From Thelephora terrestris (lineage: Eukaryota; Basidiomycota; Agaricomycetes; Thelephorales; Thelephoraceae), in assembly GCA_015956445.1 (NCBI GenBank), contig WIUZ02000014.1:620001-684000 (forward strand): DNA of 64,000 bases, read 5' to 3'. Below are positions 45,357 to 56,541 of the stretch, in pieces. The notes beneath the pieces are model-generated. The model was not told the DNA's origin. It worked only from the letters and a program-made list of their open reading frames with translations, and ran no database searches. Made by a program: the position numbers and the translations under genes. Numbering within the stretch: the first letter of the stretch is position 1; each line of letters starts with the position of its first letter.

Positions 45357-48300
45357 ATGCCAGCCAAAGCAGATCAGCTGATCGCTTTCATTAAAAGGCA
45401 GCGTGACCTTCTTAATCGGGAGCGCGATGCAGAAATCGAACAAAACGCGCTGCTCCTCACAAACTGTACACCAAAGCTACTCGAACAAAAGGGCCTAGCG
45501 ATCCTTGGGTTGGGCGTTGTTAACATCAATGTTGGTTTAGGCGGGAAAAAGTAGGTTCCACCCTCGTACTGAACGAATCGCATAACCGGGGTTATAGTTT
45601 GATAGAATTGGAACGTCCTGCGGCGTACCATTCATCACCGCTGTTTCCACCCCACAATCTTAGGTAAAGTGGCCTTTCCTTATCTCGGCACAATGAACGT
45701 ATTTTTTTTCAGGCCGGGTGATATTGCTCGGATCGAGGAAAATTCGACAGGAACGAAACCCAAAGGCGTTAGTAAGAAGCAGAAAGCTGGCGCCAATACA
45801 CCAGCCACATCTGGCAGACAAATTGAAGGTGTATTGTACAAGGTACTTCTGCCGTCCTCATTGGAAACGGCTGTTTTCAACGCAACAGGTCTCTGACACT
45901 AGGATTGTCCTCGCGGTCGATCCGTCTGACCCAAACACGAATGAAGACATCGATCTCCCTGAGCGATCCCGCATTGTGAAACTAGCGAATAGCGTCACTT
46001 ATGACAGGTAAATACATCCTGCATTCGCATGTGAAACATACCACCGATGGTGTTTCCGTGCAGGATGGAGAAGGCCCTCAACCAGCTCGAGAGAATGGTC
46101 TTGCCTCCTTCAGAAGCAGTGAATGTCTGGCTGCACCTCGTCGCACCGTCGCTGTTTCGTACTGAATTGACCTGCAGGTAGTGGGCAGATATACGCCCCC
46201 CATGTCGAAACTTGTCGAGGTGTTGCTGGGAATCTCCGCTCCTTCAGAGAGAATATCTCTCGAAAATATTGTTTTCTTTGATCCATCACTCAATGGGAGC
46301 CAGAAATCGGCCGTCAAGTTCGCCTTAGAATCGCAGGAAGTCGCCTGTATTCACGGGCCACCAGGTAATTGTAATTTAACATGGTGTTCGCCTCCGTTCA
46401 AGAGCAAAATCGGTTCGCAGGTACTGGGAAGACTCACACATTGATTGAGATTATTCGCCAGTTAACCTCGGTGAGTTCCACAAACCCTAAACCTCTGCGG
46501 GTCCTCGTGTGTGGCGCATCAAATTTGGCTGTGGACAACGTACTCGAGAGGTTGCTGGCGCTTCCGGTGGCGAAGTCTGAGAGCAGACTGAAGGTCACAA
46601 GAGTCGGCCATCCCGCCCGCGTTATGTCAGACGATAACGTGCTCGGATCGACACTGGACATGAAAGCCGGAAGATCCGATGAGGTAGGTACGATCATTTG
46701 ACTTTTTCGGCGTCGAGTTCATAGCCTCCTTCGTGAGGCGGCACTCGCAAAAGACGTGAAAGATGAACTGGAAGCTGCTCTTGGGGTACTGTCTGGGAAA
46801 GGGAAAGGCGCGAAGGGAAAATCCCCTCGTGGTTTGGAACGGAAGAAGATGTGGGAAGAAGTTCGGGAATTGCGAAAGGAGTACATGATCCAAGTACTGC
46901 ACGTTGAACGTCCTCCCTAACGTTTTCATCGACCAGGTACCGCAAGCGCGAGGGAGGGGTCGTCGAAGGCGTTCTGAACGACTCCCAGATTGTGGTGTCG
47001 ACTTGCCATTCCTCCGGTGGAAGGCAGTTATACAAACAATCGTTCGATGTGGTCATCATTGACGAAGCGACCCAGGCGATGGAGGCCGTAAGTGCTTCCC
47101 TACGTCACGTCGAAGGCGCGGGTAGCTTACGATGAAATACAGGTTTGTTGGATACCGGTATTCAAGGCTAAAAAATTGATCCTTGCGGGAGACCCAATGC
47201 AATTGCCCCCCACTATTTTGTCCCTCAATAACAAGAGGAAGAATAAGCAGGGTCCCGGTTCCACCAAAGCCGCTGGCAAGAAGGCACCCGATCAAAAGGC
47301 TAAGGTAGGCTCAAAAGAGAAGGCCACTGCTCCGGATCCTCCCCCCGTTCAGGTCCCGCAAGACGAAGATCGCAACGCGGACCCCTCCGACGAGAGTGAC
47401 GAGGAAGGTGATGCTATGATGAAGGATGACGACGATATTCCTCCGTTGGCAGGTGAAGCTGGGACTGGGGCTGAAACACCAGCCTCTGGGGAAAGTAAAC
47501 CCCCCACGGTCAAAAAACTTCGCCGCGGTGACCTTGTCCCACCACGCACGCTCGAAACAACGCTATTTGACCGCCTTGAGAAAATGTACGGCCCAGGTAT
47601 TAAGCGCCTACTCAACGTTCAATATCGGTATGGACGTTGCTTTCTGAACGTGGACGTTTTAAGAGCCTTCTGTTTAAGGATGAACCAGAAGATTGCCGAA
47701 TTTCCATCAAAGGTGATTTATCACAGCAAGCTACGTTCTGACAAATCTGTGGCATCGCACCTTTTGGATGATCTGCCGAACACCTCTGCTGAGGACGACG
47801 ATGAGACACAAGAGGTCCTGCGGACTCCTGTCGTGTTCATCGACACCGCGGGCTCAGAATACTATGAGCGTACCGAGGGTGACCACGACGAGGGAAGCAA
47901 GTGTAACGAAAACGAAGCGATGGTCGTCAAGAAGTACATCACTCGTCTGGTACGTCTTTGGGGTGAGTGCGAATCACGGACTAACAAAGACATCATGCTA
48001 GGTTGATTCCGGTGTGCTTCCCACCCAAATAGCTGTCATCACGCCGTGAGTGTTTCGAAAATAGCACACGATTGGGTACTAAGGGAGGGCCCAGGTATCA
48101 AGCACAAGTAACCCTTCTCGCGTCAATATTACGTCCGGTGTACGGCAGAGATATGGAAATAGGGACCGTTGATGGGATGCAGGGTCGAGAGAAGGACGCG
48201 GTGATAATCAGCCTTGTTAGGAGCAATGAGAAGGTAAACGTTTTCAGACTTTGTTTTCTGGGTTAACGGCTGGCACGATAGCGAGAAGTCGGATTCCTCA

Positions 48301-48565
48301 AGGATAAACGCAGGCTGAACGGTAAGAGGGGCGATCGTTTGTTTTACAGTTTTCTGAACCGGATATTCCAGTGGCTATGACGAGGGCGAAAAGACACCTG
48401 GTGAGCAGCAGTTGCCCGGACGCATGTGTATCGTGCTCTGATTGTGGGCTATGATAGTGCATTATCGGAGACTCATCTACAGTGCAGCATGGTGGGTTGT
48501 TTTTGAAGAAGTGGATGGTGTGGTTGGAAGCAAATGCGGATGTTAGGTACGATATTGTAGAGTGA
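45357..48565 (+). CDS. HCS1: SF1 helicase, IGHMBP2/HCS1 family
   Basis: It belongs to the Upf1-like superfamily 1B; yeast Hcs1 is a DNA polymerase alpha-associated 5'-3' helicase and IGHMBP2 acts on ribosomes and RNA. The start is MPAKADQLIAFIKRQ, followed by the Hcs1-type N-terminal barrel (LIELERPAAYHS, PGDIARIEE). Motifs are I (GPPGTGKTHTLIEII), Ia (GASNLAVDNVLERLL), II (VVIIDEATQAMEA), III (GDPMQLPPTILS), the QYRM motif made across an intron (LLNVQYR/MNQKIAEFPS), V (TVDGMQGREKDAVIISLVRS), and VI (VAMTRAKRHL). It ends VRYDIVE and TGA at 48565. An insertion of about 120 low-complexity residues (Lys-rich, then Asp/Glu-rich) sits between motif III and LEKMYGPGIKRLL. No R3H or zinc finger follows, unlike IGHMBP2. 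Confidence 0.9.
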
Positions 48566-48624
48566 GGGGAAGGTTCCACGGTCGGGGTGGTGATCGTAGA
48601 TGCTGAATCTATTGTCAGGTCGTC

Positions 48625-48697
48625 GGACCGGTGGCGTAGTGGTTATCGCATTCGTCTTACACACGAAAGGTCCCAAGTTCGATCCTTGGTCGGTTCA
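48625..48697 (+). tRNA. tRNA-Val (anticodon TAC)
   Basis: A complete cloverleaf can be drawn: acceptor GGACCGG with TCGGTTC, D arm GCG...CGC, anticodon stem TTCGT/ACGAA around loop CTTACAC (anticodon TAC), and T arm CCAAG-TTCGATC-CTTGG. The discriminator is A. No intron. A T-run follows directly. It starts 59 bp after the helicase stop. Confidence 0.92.
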
Positions 48698-48698
48698 A

Positions 48699-48705
48699 TT
48701 TTTTT
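48699..48705 (+). terminator. Pol III terminator of tRNA-Val
   Basis: A run of seven T begins two bases after the tRNA, the usual RNA polymerase III stop. Confidence 0.85.
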
Positions 48706-48954
48706 CGTCGTTTTTACTATCCTGCGTGCAGCATGTATACACTCCCTAGCTTTAATCATTACGAGCCTCATTGCACGTCAGGTACGTACAGCTCGGAATT
48801 GATGATCTGCTTCATTGAATCATGATTGATCGTGACTGGTTTCAAGATGTGGTAAGCGTGGGAAAGCGGCTATGCAGCTATGCGGATTCAACCGGGTGGC
48901 TGCCTTTCGCGCAACGCATCTTCGGCTTGAAGCTCCCAATCCAAAGTATCGATA

Positions 48955-49611
48955 ATGGTCAAAGGTAAATAAAGCCCTTCACGATTCTACCGGTGACAAA
49001 CTGACAGTTGCTGTGTGTAGTTTATAAGCCAGCAAAGGTTGGTGTGATTAGCTCGAACTGGCGTCCACAGGGCCTCACCTTTCACCACCTCGCGTAGGTT
49101 GCTATCGTCCTCCAAGGACGCCATGCCGGAAAGAAGGTCGTTGTCATCAAACAAAATGATGAAGGCACCAAGGATCGGCCCTTCCCCCACGCTGTCGTTG
49201 TTGGTGTCGAACGTTACCCCCAGAAGGTAACAAAACGAATGGGAGCGAAGAAGCTTGCCAAGAGGAGCAAAATCAAGCCTTTCATCAAGGTAAGTTTCCG
49301 GGAGGAACTACCATTTTCTTTTGGCGAGATTCTGACAACGCATGTGCAGGTTATCAACTATTCCCATTTGTTCCCCACACGATATGCCTTCGAACTGGAG
49401 GGTTTGAAGGGAACCGTTTCCGCGGAGACTTTTAAGGAGCCATCACAACGGGAGGATGCCAAGAAGAACATCAAGAAGCAGCTGGAGGAGAGGTACCAGA
49501 GTGGGAAGCACAAGTGGTTCTTCCAGCAGTTACGGGTGGGTTTTCGCTGTTCCTCTGCCGCCGTTCGGGGTTTGGTGCTGACAGATATCTCGCGTTCGCC
49601 AACAGTTCTAA
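48955..49611 (+). CDS. RPL27: 60S ribosomal protein eL27
   Basis: A component of the large ribosomal subunit. Five exons join in frame to exactly 136 codons plus stop, the usual length of eL27. They are 48955-48964 (10 nt, MVK plus one base), 49021-49037 (17 nt, finishing V and giving YKPAK), 49098-49289 ([18 protein letters not shown], the KOW motif, then [19 protein letters not shown]), 49350-49535 ([18 protein letters not shown] to FFQQLR), and 49606-49611 (6 nt: F and TAA). All introns are GT-AG. The very small first, second and last coding exons are typical of intron-rich basidiomycete ribosomal genes but easy for gene finders to miss. High, constitutive expression is expected. Confidence 0.96.
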
Positions 49612-49814
49612 TTGCATTCTCTGTCGATTTTTGTTCAGTATATTAAAATCACTCTCCATGTGTACACCATGACCCTGATTCGTACATGACCCATGCATTG
49701 AACCAAGGCGAGGACAGCGATGGACTTTGTGTGTGAAGTGATGAGATCACGGGTTTCTGTCACCATGAGCTTCCAGTGTCACGATCGTCTCGATGCTTGT
49801 TCAGAACCATTAAG

Positions 49815-51115
49815 ATGGACGCAAAATGTCTCGTGAGGGGATCCATCAGTACGCTGAACGAAGGAAATGCCGTCGATGAAACTGATTCCCTGGCCCTTTC
49901 TAGACATCGACGAGTATTTTCATGGTAGTTGCCGAGTGCTTGACTGGTCTTGGGCACTCTCAGATTGACGGCCATTCCCCAAGTGAAATCCATATCACGA
50001 CCGGGGGAGACGATATCTTCTTCTGGCTATGAATGTCGACCAGGAGGCAAGGGCGCCAATCAAGCTGTGGCGATTGCTAAAGCTGGCGGGAGTGTGGATT
50101 TTATCGGGATCGTTGGACCAAACGGAAAGTGGCTGATTGACGAACTTCGCGACCGTGGCGTTGGTGTCAACAAGACGGTGATCGTCGAGGTCCGTAACCC
50201 GTTTCAGTGATTATGAGTTCTATGGTTGTGCTAAAGATGAAAGTAGGATACTACGACTGGGAGAGCAATGATCCAAGTCGCCGAGGATGGAGAGAACTCG
50301 ATTGGTGCGGTAACTTTTACATCCAAACAAAAGGAAGCCCTCCAACCTTCTGGCCCCTTCTAGTTCTCCATCACGCAGCGAATCACATCGAGTTACCCCC
50401 GCCTACACCGGAGTCTCTGAGGCGCTTCACACACTTGCTTTTACAGAACGAGAGTCCATTGAAATCGACGACGGAGTATTTGTGCATCGCTCACGAGCTA
50501 GGTTTCGTCACGATCATGAACCCCTCGCCACTCCCGACCCCCGAACAGACACGGGGGTTTCCTTGGGGAAAGTTGAACTGGCTGATCGTGAACGAAGGAG
50601 AAGCAAGAGACTTACTCACGAGTGTTGGGGGGTCTCATTCAATTGATGCGATTGAGCTCGTGACCCCCTTTGAAGGGATTCTCGAACACCGCACGGTCGT
50701 TCTATCTGCCCATGCGATAGGCTCGAAGCTGGCGAGCCATCCCACGTTCAAAGGGGTGAATATCATTTGCACCCTTGGCGCGGTTGGCTTGGTGAGTTTC
50801 GTGTCTTTGGTCCGGGATGCCGGGAGGAAAGCATTCTACCTGCCCGCATCGAAACTCGATGGCCCCGTTGTTGACACAACTGGGGCTGGCGATTGCTTCA
50901 CGGGTTATTTCGTTTCGGGCCTGATGAGCCTGGAGCAAGGTCACGAAGAAGACCTGATTGGCGTATTGAACACGAGCATCAAGGTACGTCCCGTTGAGAT
51001 TCTCCAATGCTTTCTGATCTAACCCTGTTGCACGGACACACAGGCAGCGGGAATATGTGTACAGAGGAGGGGAACTATTGATAGCATCCCACTGAGAGGA
51101 GAAGTTTCCGCGTAA
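49815..51115 (+). CDS. Ribokinase (PfkB family)
   Basis: It phosphorylates ribose to ribose-5-phosphate in the cytosol. The start is MDAKCLVRGSI, spliced to NIDEYFH and then to VKSISRPGETISSSGY. The PfkB signature 1 region is CRPGGKGANQAVAIAKAGG (near 50037). The next exon gives DTTTGRAMIQVAEDGENSI, then ANHIELPPPTPESLR, MNPSPLPTPEQTRGFPW, and LIVNEGEARDLL. Signature 2 with the catalytic Asp is DTTGAGDCFTGYFV (near 50874). After the last intron it ends AAGICVQRRGTIDSIP to EVSA with TAA at 51115. Five or so introns, all frame-keeping; the acceptor before VKSISRP is CAAG. The family and active site are clear. It sits in a plus-strand run between the ribosomal protein gene and the second Argonaute. 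Confidence 0.9.
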
Positions 51116-51917
51116 CTCTATCAAGCGTGGACAGTGTGGCAGGGTGTGTACGTGGATTGCGGCGGTGGCGTTGTAGGCTCCGATGTACACGCAGACTTTG
51201 CCTCAATGATTCAAGCAGTGAAGGCGCCCTCGGCCACAATGAGTTCCATACCTATTCGGCAACAGGAGGCGGGACCCAGACAATGGAGCCAGAAAAGTAG
51301 AGGTTCCCGGTTTTAGGGGGAACACTTACGGCAATCTTAAAACGTACGCATGCAATTGATTTGGGCCATGTCCCTTTGGTGATCTGTGGCCGGTCGCCCC
51401 TCTTCACTGCCAACCAACATCAGCAAGTCGCTCTGCCACGTACGACCCGCCTCAGATGTCAAGCGGACGCCTGTTGCTGCGACTGACTCAACGTGAGGGA
51501 TTGGGGCTGTTACTCTTCTCGGTGCCGGCAGGATCATTGAGCGCGAGGTGAGTGAAACTTATCGGGATCGCCCGAAGATGGACGAACAATAGAGCTTGGA
51601 ATGTGGCAACGTCGCCTCTCCAGTGACCAAGGTCCATGGTCAGGCCACTTTGTGAATCTGAAAGCAGTCGACCGTATGCCAATATGAGCATTGGCCGTCG
51701 AGCGGGTCTGGATGGTGCCAATCAGTGAAAGAGGAAGTGAGGCGAGCCAACCCGGGATTGGTTGCCACACTTTCCAAACGCAAAGCGCCCGTTCTTGACT
51801 TAGACTCACACGATTACCCGCCGGCCTATATGAGGACGACCGTTTAATCGCTGGAAACCCATCACTCTTTCCCCTCTCATTCTCATTACCAACTCATCCT
51901 AACAATCTTGCATAACT
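51116..51917. promoter_or_regulatory. Upstream region of second Argonaute
   Basis: 802 bp between the ribokinase stop and the Argonaute start. Open frames on the minus strand (for example 51534-51809) show no domain. The stretch just before the ATG (51865-51900) is C/T-rich. No specific regulatory motif is recognised. Confidence 0.4.
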
Positions 51918-54900
51918 ATGAGCGGCAGAGGCGATCGTGGTGGACGTGGTAGGGGTAGAGGAGACGGAGGCGGATATCGTGGAGGAGGTCGCGGGGGTGG
52001 CGACCCAAGTTTCCGTGGTCGCGGAGGTGGCGACTCTGGTTTCCGTGGTGGTCGCGGAGGTGACGACTCTGGTTTTCGTGGTGGTCGCGGGGGTGGCGAT
52101 CAAGGTTATCGTGGTCGTGGCGGAGGAGACTTCAGGGGGGGAGACTTCAGGGGAGGTCGTGGTGGCGGGGACTTCAGAGGTCGAGGAAGTGGCGATTTCC
52201 GGGGCAGGGGTCGTGGCGGACCTCGAGAACAGGGAGGGTAAGTAGTCTCTTCTGTCCTTTTTTCACCTCATCTCATCTGGAGCGCAGTGTGTTCCTCCAG
52301 AATGTCCCAGCTGCCTTGGACGCTCGTGTTCTAGACAACTCTCAAGATGAGCTCGTTAAACGCATGCAAGGGCTCACTATCAAGCCAACGGATCTCCCTC
52401 TTAGGCCGGACTTTGGCACCGTCGGACCGCAATTCAAGCTCAGGACCAACTTCTTCCCAATAAAACTGCCGAAGAAGACCCTCTACGAGTATGACATCAC
52501 AATCACCCCCGGTACCACCATCAAGCGCATTAAGCGTAGGATCTTCGAGTTGGCCGAGGCGACGAATGATTGGACCCAACACGGCCTCAAGGGGAAAGTT
52601 GCTCACGACTTCACCTCGAAGCTCGTTGCGGTTAACAAGCTCCCGGATCCACTTGTCATCAAGATTATTTTCAAGGACGAGGACGAAGATGTCAAAGATG
52701 TTAAAGATGTCAAAGACAAGAAGAAACAGAAACCGAAGGAATATACCTTGACTTTCAAATTCGTAAAAGATTTGGACACTGATAATCTCCTCGAGTACGC
52801 TCGCCTTCATCTCTATACCAACACAATATCCTCACTTCATTTTCAAGCTTCCTTGCCGGACAGGATCGAGCCTACGAGGTTCAGCCAATCATCGCCGCTC
52901 TTAACTTGGTCCTTGCCGCGTTTCCAAACAGCGCCGCTGGACAGGGTGTATTGGTCGGTCGCAACAGATTCTTCTTCCGGTCTGGTGGGGTGCAACCCGT
53001 AAGCCTTGGTGGAGGCCTCGAGGCATGGAAAGGTTTCTACTCTTCCGTTCGACCTGCTTGGAAGCAGCTCATGGTCAACGTCAATGCTTGCACTACGGCT
53101 TTCTATCAACCACAGAATTTGGCCATGGCCATGATGCAGTTCCAACAACACAGTTTTGGTGCTCAAGCTTCTGCGTTCGTCAGGGGGGTTCGCGTCAGGA
53201 CCACGCATCTCGGCTACAAGAAGACTGTCAAGAAAATTCATAGGTCAAATGCTCGCCAGCACAGATTCGATAGTGGGGACTTTGGCATGGTGACTGTTGA
53301 ACAATATTTCAAAAAAAGTATGTCGGTCGTTGGCCAAGTTGGTCCGCCGCTGCGGGATACTGATGGTGAAATCCTAGAGTACAACATCGTCCTTTCTCGC
53401 CCGGAGTTGCAGCTCGTCGATGTGGGAGGCATGAAACAGAACCTACTCCCTCCTGAAGTCTGCGAAATACTTCCAGATCAGCCATATCGCGGCAAGCTCA
53501 CCGACGAACATACTGCCGAGATGATCAAGGTCGCCGCACGACCTCCCAATATCAACGCCGGTCTCATCGTGGACGAAGGGCTGAAGAGTCTTGGATTCAA
53601 ACAGAACGCTGGTCCCCTCAACGCTTTTGGCATCAGTATCGGTCAGGAGATGGCTGTTGTCCCCGGGCGCCTTCTACCTGCCCCTGGAGTCAACTATGGT
53701 CAGGGCAAACCTAGCGTTGACGACAAGGCTAGCTGGAACCTTAGAGCTGTGAAATTCGCTGTGCCGGGTACCCTTTCGCAATGGGGAGTCTTGGTTATCC
53801 AAGATGGTGGCCGAGATGAATTCCAAGGCGTCGGGGACCCTGAACTCCAAAGGACTGTCAGGGGTCTGGCAGACATGTGTCGGACTTCTGGTATGAGGGT
53901 CGAAGGAGAACCGCGTTACGCCGTCGCCCCCCTCCCCAGAGCGTCTCGGGACGACCCGATTCGTAAAGAAGCCATAAAGGTGATTCGAGCCGCTGTCACT
54001 CAGGGATATCCGAAGAAACCTTCCATGATTCTTGTCATTCTCTCAAGTGGCGACAAGCACGTATACAACGGTCTCAAGCATCTTCTGGACGTGTATCTCA
54101 AGGTCCCCAGCGTCTGTGTCCAGGTGGGAAAAATCAGGAAGGATAAAGGCCAACTGCAGTACTTCGGGAATGTCGCCTTAAAGATCAATATGAAGATGGG
54201 CGGTGTCAATCACAGGCTGGTCGACCCCCCTGGATCGCCCCCGACGCTCGCTTGGTTGAGGGATCCTCGTGAACCGACCATGTTGGTTGGTATGGACGTG
54301 ACCCACCCTAGTCCGGGATCCGTTAAGGGGACTCCATCCGTTGCTGCTGTTGTTGCTACGATCGACGACAACTTTGCTCAATTCCCTGCCAGCCTAAGAA
54401 TCCAGAAGACGAAGAAAGAGGTAAAGCTTCTGTTCGAGCTAGTTATTGAACGGAACTGATGATCTCCAGATGATAACAGATTTGAAGTCCATCATGGAGG
54501 AACGCTTGAAGGTCTATCAGGCCAAGAAGAGGTCGCTGCCAACTCGAATCATTGTCTACCGTGATGGTGTCTCGGAGGGACAGTTCAACACAGTCGTTGA
54601 CGAAGAGTTGCCGGAGATCATGGAAGCCTTCAAGGCCTTCGGAGATGCCAAAAAGTCGTATCGGCCCAAGGTTACAATCGTTATCTGCGGGAAGAGGCAC
54701 CACACACGCTTTTTCCCCACTGACTCCCAATTCGCGGACCAAAATGGAAACCCGAGGCCAGGAACTGTTGTGGACAGGGGTATCACGGCTGTTTACGGTG
54801 AGCCGACATTCGAACGAGTCTTACATTGACTAACGTAAAACCTGCACAGAATACGATTTCTACCTCCAGGCACACTACGGTCTTCAAGGCACAGTTCGTC

Positions 54901-55223
54901 CGACTCACTATTATGTCGTCCACGACGAGATCGGGTTCGGGGCGGACCGACTCCAAGCTCTCACCCATGCGGTCTCTTATATGTTCGCTCGTGCTACGAA
55001 AGCCGTTTCGCTCGCTGCCCCAGCGTACTATGCCGATCTTGCATGCGAACGTGGGCGTGCCTACCTCCACGCGCTTTTCCAAGGCATATCGGAAGGTGGT
55101 ACGACTGTGGGGAGCGGAACGACGAACGAGCAGGAACAAGAGCTGGCCACGTACGCGGAGGCAGAGAAGATGTGGCATGGTGGCCCTGGTGGCGAACTCA
55201 AGGACACCATGTTTTACTTGTAA
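51918..55223 (+). CDS. Argonaute with RGG-rich N-terminus, intron-poor
   Basis: Only about four introns interrupt it, after the RGG region (about 52240-52287), near 52797-52847, 54421-54470 and 54797-54850. The roughly 1,000-residue protein has an N-terminal Arg/Gly-rich stretch, an N domain (FGTVGPQFKLRTNFFPIKLP), DUF1785/L1 (NRFFFRSGG, LGGGLEAWKGFYSSVRP), PAZ (TVEQYFKKSMSVVG to GMKQNLLPPEVCEI), L2, MID (LKINMKMGGVNHRL) and PIWI. Slicer residues are Asp in LVGMDVTHPSPGS, Glu in KTKKE/MITDLKSIM, Asp in IVYRDGVSEGQF, and Asp in APAYYADLACERGR, a DEDD set. The end is DTMFYL and TAA, the usual Argonaute C-terminus. The RGG stretch may bind RNA or be methylated, by analogy with other Argonautes. 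It is clearly a paralogue, not a recent copy, of the gene at 27.8 kb. Confidence 0.95.
51960..52230 (+). repeat. GC-rich coding minisatellite (RGG repeats)
   Basis: Imperfect units of about 30-36 bp with the theme GGTGGTCGCGGAGGTGGCG encode FRGGRGGGDSG-like peptides. The longest similar neighbours lie between 52010 and 52100. Units are in-frame, so length may vary between strains without frameshift. Confidence 0.8.
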
Positions 55224-56368
55224 TCCTCGGCATGTGTTACATTTTCCCCCTTCAAGTGTCCTTTTTCTTTTTTCGCCTTTTCCCGAGGCCTGTAAACATG
55301 TGGCAGTTTCCTTTTTCTTCTTCCAGACTCTTGCGGAATCACTACTTTCTCTCTCCCCGATACGAAGGGGCTAGACTCAGACACGAGCTATCATAAGCTG
55401 TACTCTACTTGTATCACGCATGTAAGATCCTCGCATTGTAATATGAACGTGTCTCTCTCGCTATATCAGACCCGAAGCAAAAAATCTTCCCACTCTAATA
55501 TAGAGTCAACCCCAACTCATGCTCGCTGTCCATAAGGACCCGTCAGTTCATCACTCCACACACTGAGCTAGTACTTCGTCCCCTGCGAAGGTCTGCATTC
55601 CGTCATCAGGCAGCAGGCAAGGTAAAAGGCCCCCTATAGACTCTGCCTCCGCGACAGCTTCACGAAGGTTAACCTGAGACTGGGTTTAGAGGCTGCCTGA
55701 ACGGATCCTGGAAATGCTTGATCGCCATGTTTCCGTTTCCGTCGGTTATCGGCTATGGCGATTACGATCGATTCAGTGACCCATTGCCTTACTGGTGAAT
55801 CCATAGTGCAAGTAGTCGTTAAGAACACGACGTTGATCTGAACGTTTGGGGCACGAACGTGAGCGACGACCTTCCCCCGGAATTCCTGTGATTAGATGAA
55901 AGATCTCCCACAGAGGGATCTAGCCGGGGGGAGTTCCTACGCCAAGATAACTTGCCCCATATGAAGTGATTCACAGTGACAAACGCTGAAAAACTTCCTG
56001 GCCATTCCTCTTCGGTTTGTACCGTCTGCCAAGACGCCTTTGATATGTGGTGGGCGGCGGTGCTTGGGCAAGGGTTTTGCGGGAAGGTCCACGTTCTTCG
56101 TTTTGGATCTCTCGGCCCGGTCTTGTGTGAGCTTGTGAGCCAGCAGTCATTTCCATGCTGGACGTCAAGACAAAGGAATCGGGGATGAAATAATCCGTGG
56201 ATACAGAGGCGAGTCGGACCGTTGGGGCCTCAAGCTTCAGATCTCACCCCTGAAGAATGTGTTGTGCTTCAAGGGTACACCACCAGCTACTACACCTGCG
56301 AACTTTAAAGCCGTAAGGAGGGATTCGCTTTCTGGAATTCGCTTGAGCTCAAGGCAGCGCCAACAGAT
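55224..56368. other. Intergenic, no recognisable gene
   Basis: About 1.1 kb between the second Argonaute and the tRNA-Arg gene. The first 250 bp should be the Argonaute 3' UTR (T-rich). Short frames at 55634-55828 and 55971-56188 show no domain. Confidence 0.45.
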
Positions 56369-56455
56369 GGGTGTGTGGCGCAATGGTAGCGCGTCTGACT
56401 TCGATTGTCATTCGCTTGTATCAGAAGGTTGCAGTTTCGAATACTGTCACGCTCA
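56369..56455 (+). tRNA. tRNA-Arg (anticodon TCG), with intron
   Basis: Acceptor GGGTGTG pairs with CACGCTC, the D arm is GCGC...GCGC, the anticodon stem is TCTGA/TCAGA, and the T arm is GCAGT-TTCGAAT-ACTGT. The anticodon loop begins CTTCGA, giving anticodon TCG. It is followed by a 15-nt intron (TTGTCATTCGCTTGT) at the canonical place after base 37. Without it the tRNA is 72 nt. The body resembles tRNA-Trp, but the anticodon does not. It lies 86 bp before the NUP57 start codon. Confidence 0.8.
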
Positions 56456-56458
56456 TTC

Positions 56459-56464
56459 TTTTTT
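56459..56464 (+). terminator. Pol III terminator of tRNA-Arg
   Basis: A run of six T lies four bases after the tRNA. Confidence 0.75.
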
Positions 56465-56541
56465 GCACTTTCACGATCAGGTCCTTCCAACGCGTTTTCA
56501 TCTCAGACGCGTCTCATCTGCCCCCTCCACCTCCGTCCTAG

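Noticed and set aside
54443-55178. Minus-strand frames antisense to the second Argonaute
   Set aside because: The plus strand carries conserved PIWI sequence throughout, and the antisense frames have no recognisable features.
56369-56455. tRNA-Trp
   Set aside because: The body resembles tRNA-Trp, but the anticodon loop begins CTTCGA, which gives TCG (Arg), with a 15-nt intron after base 37.
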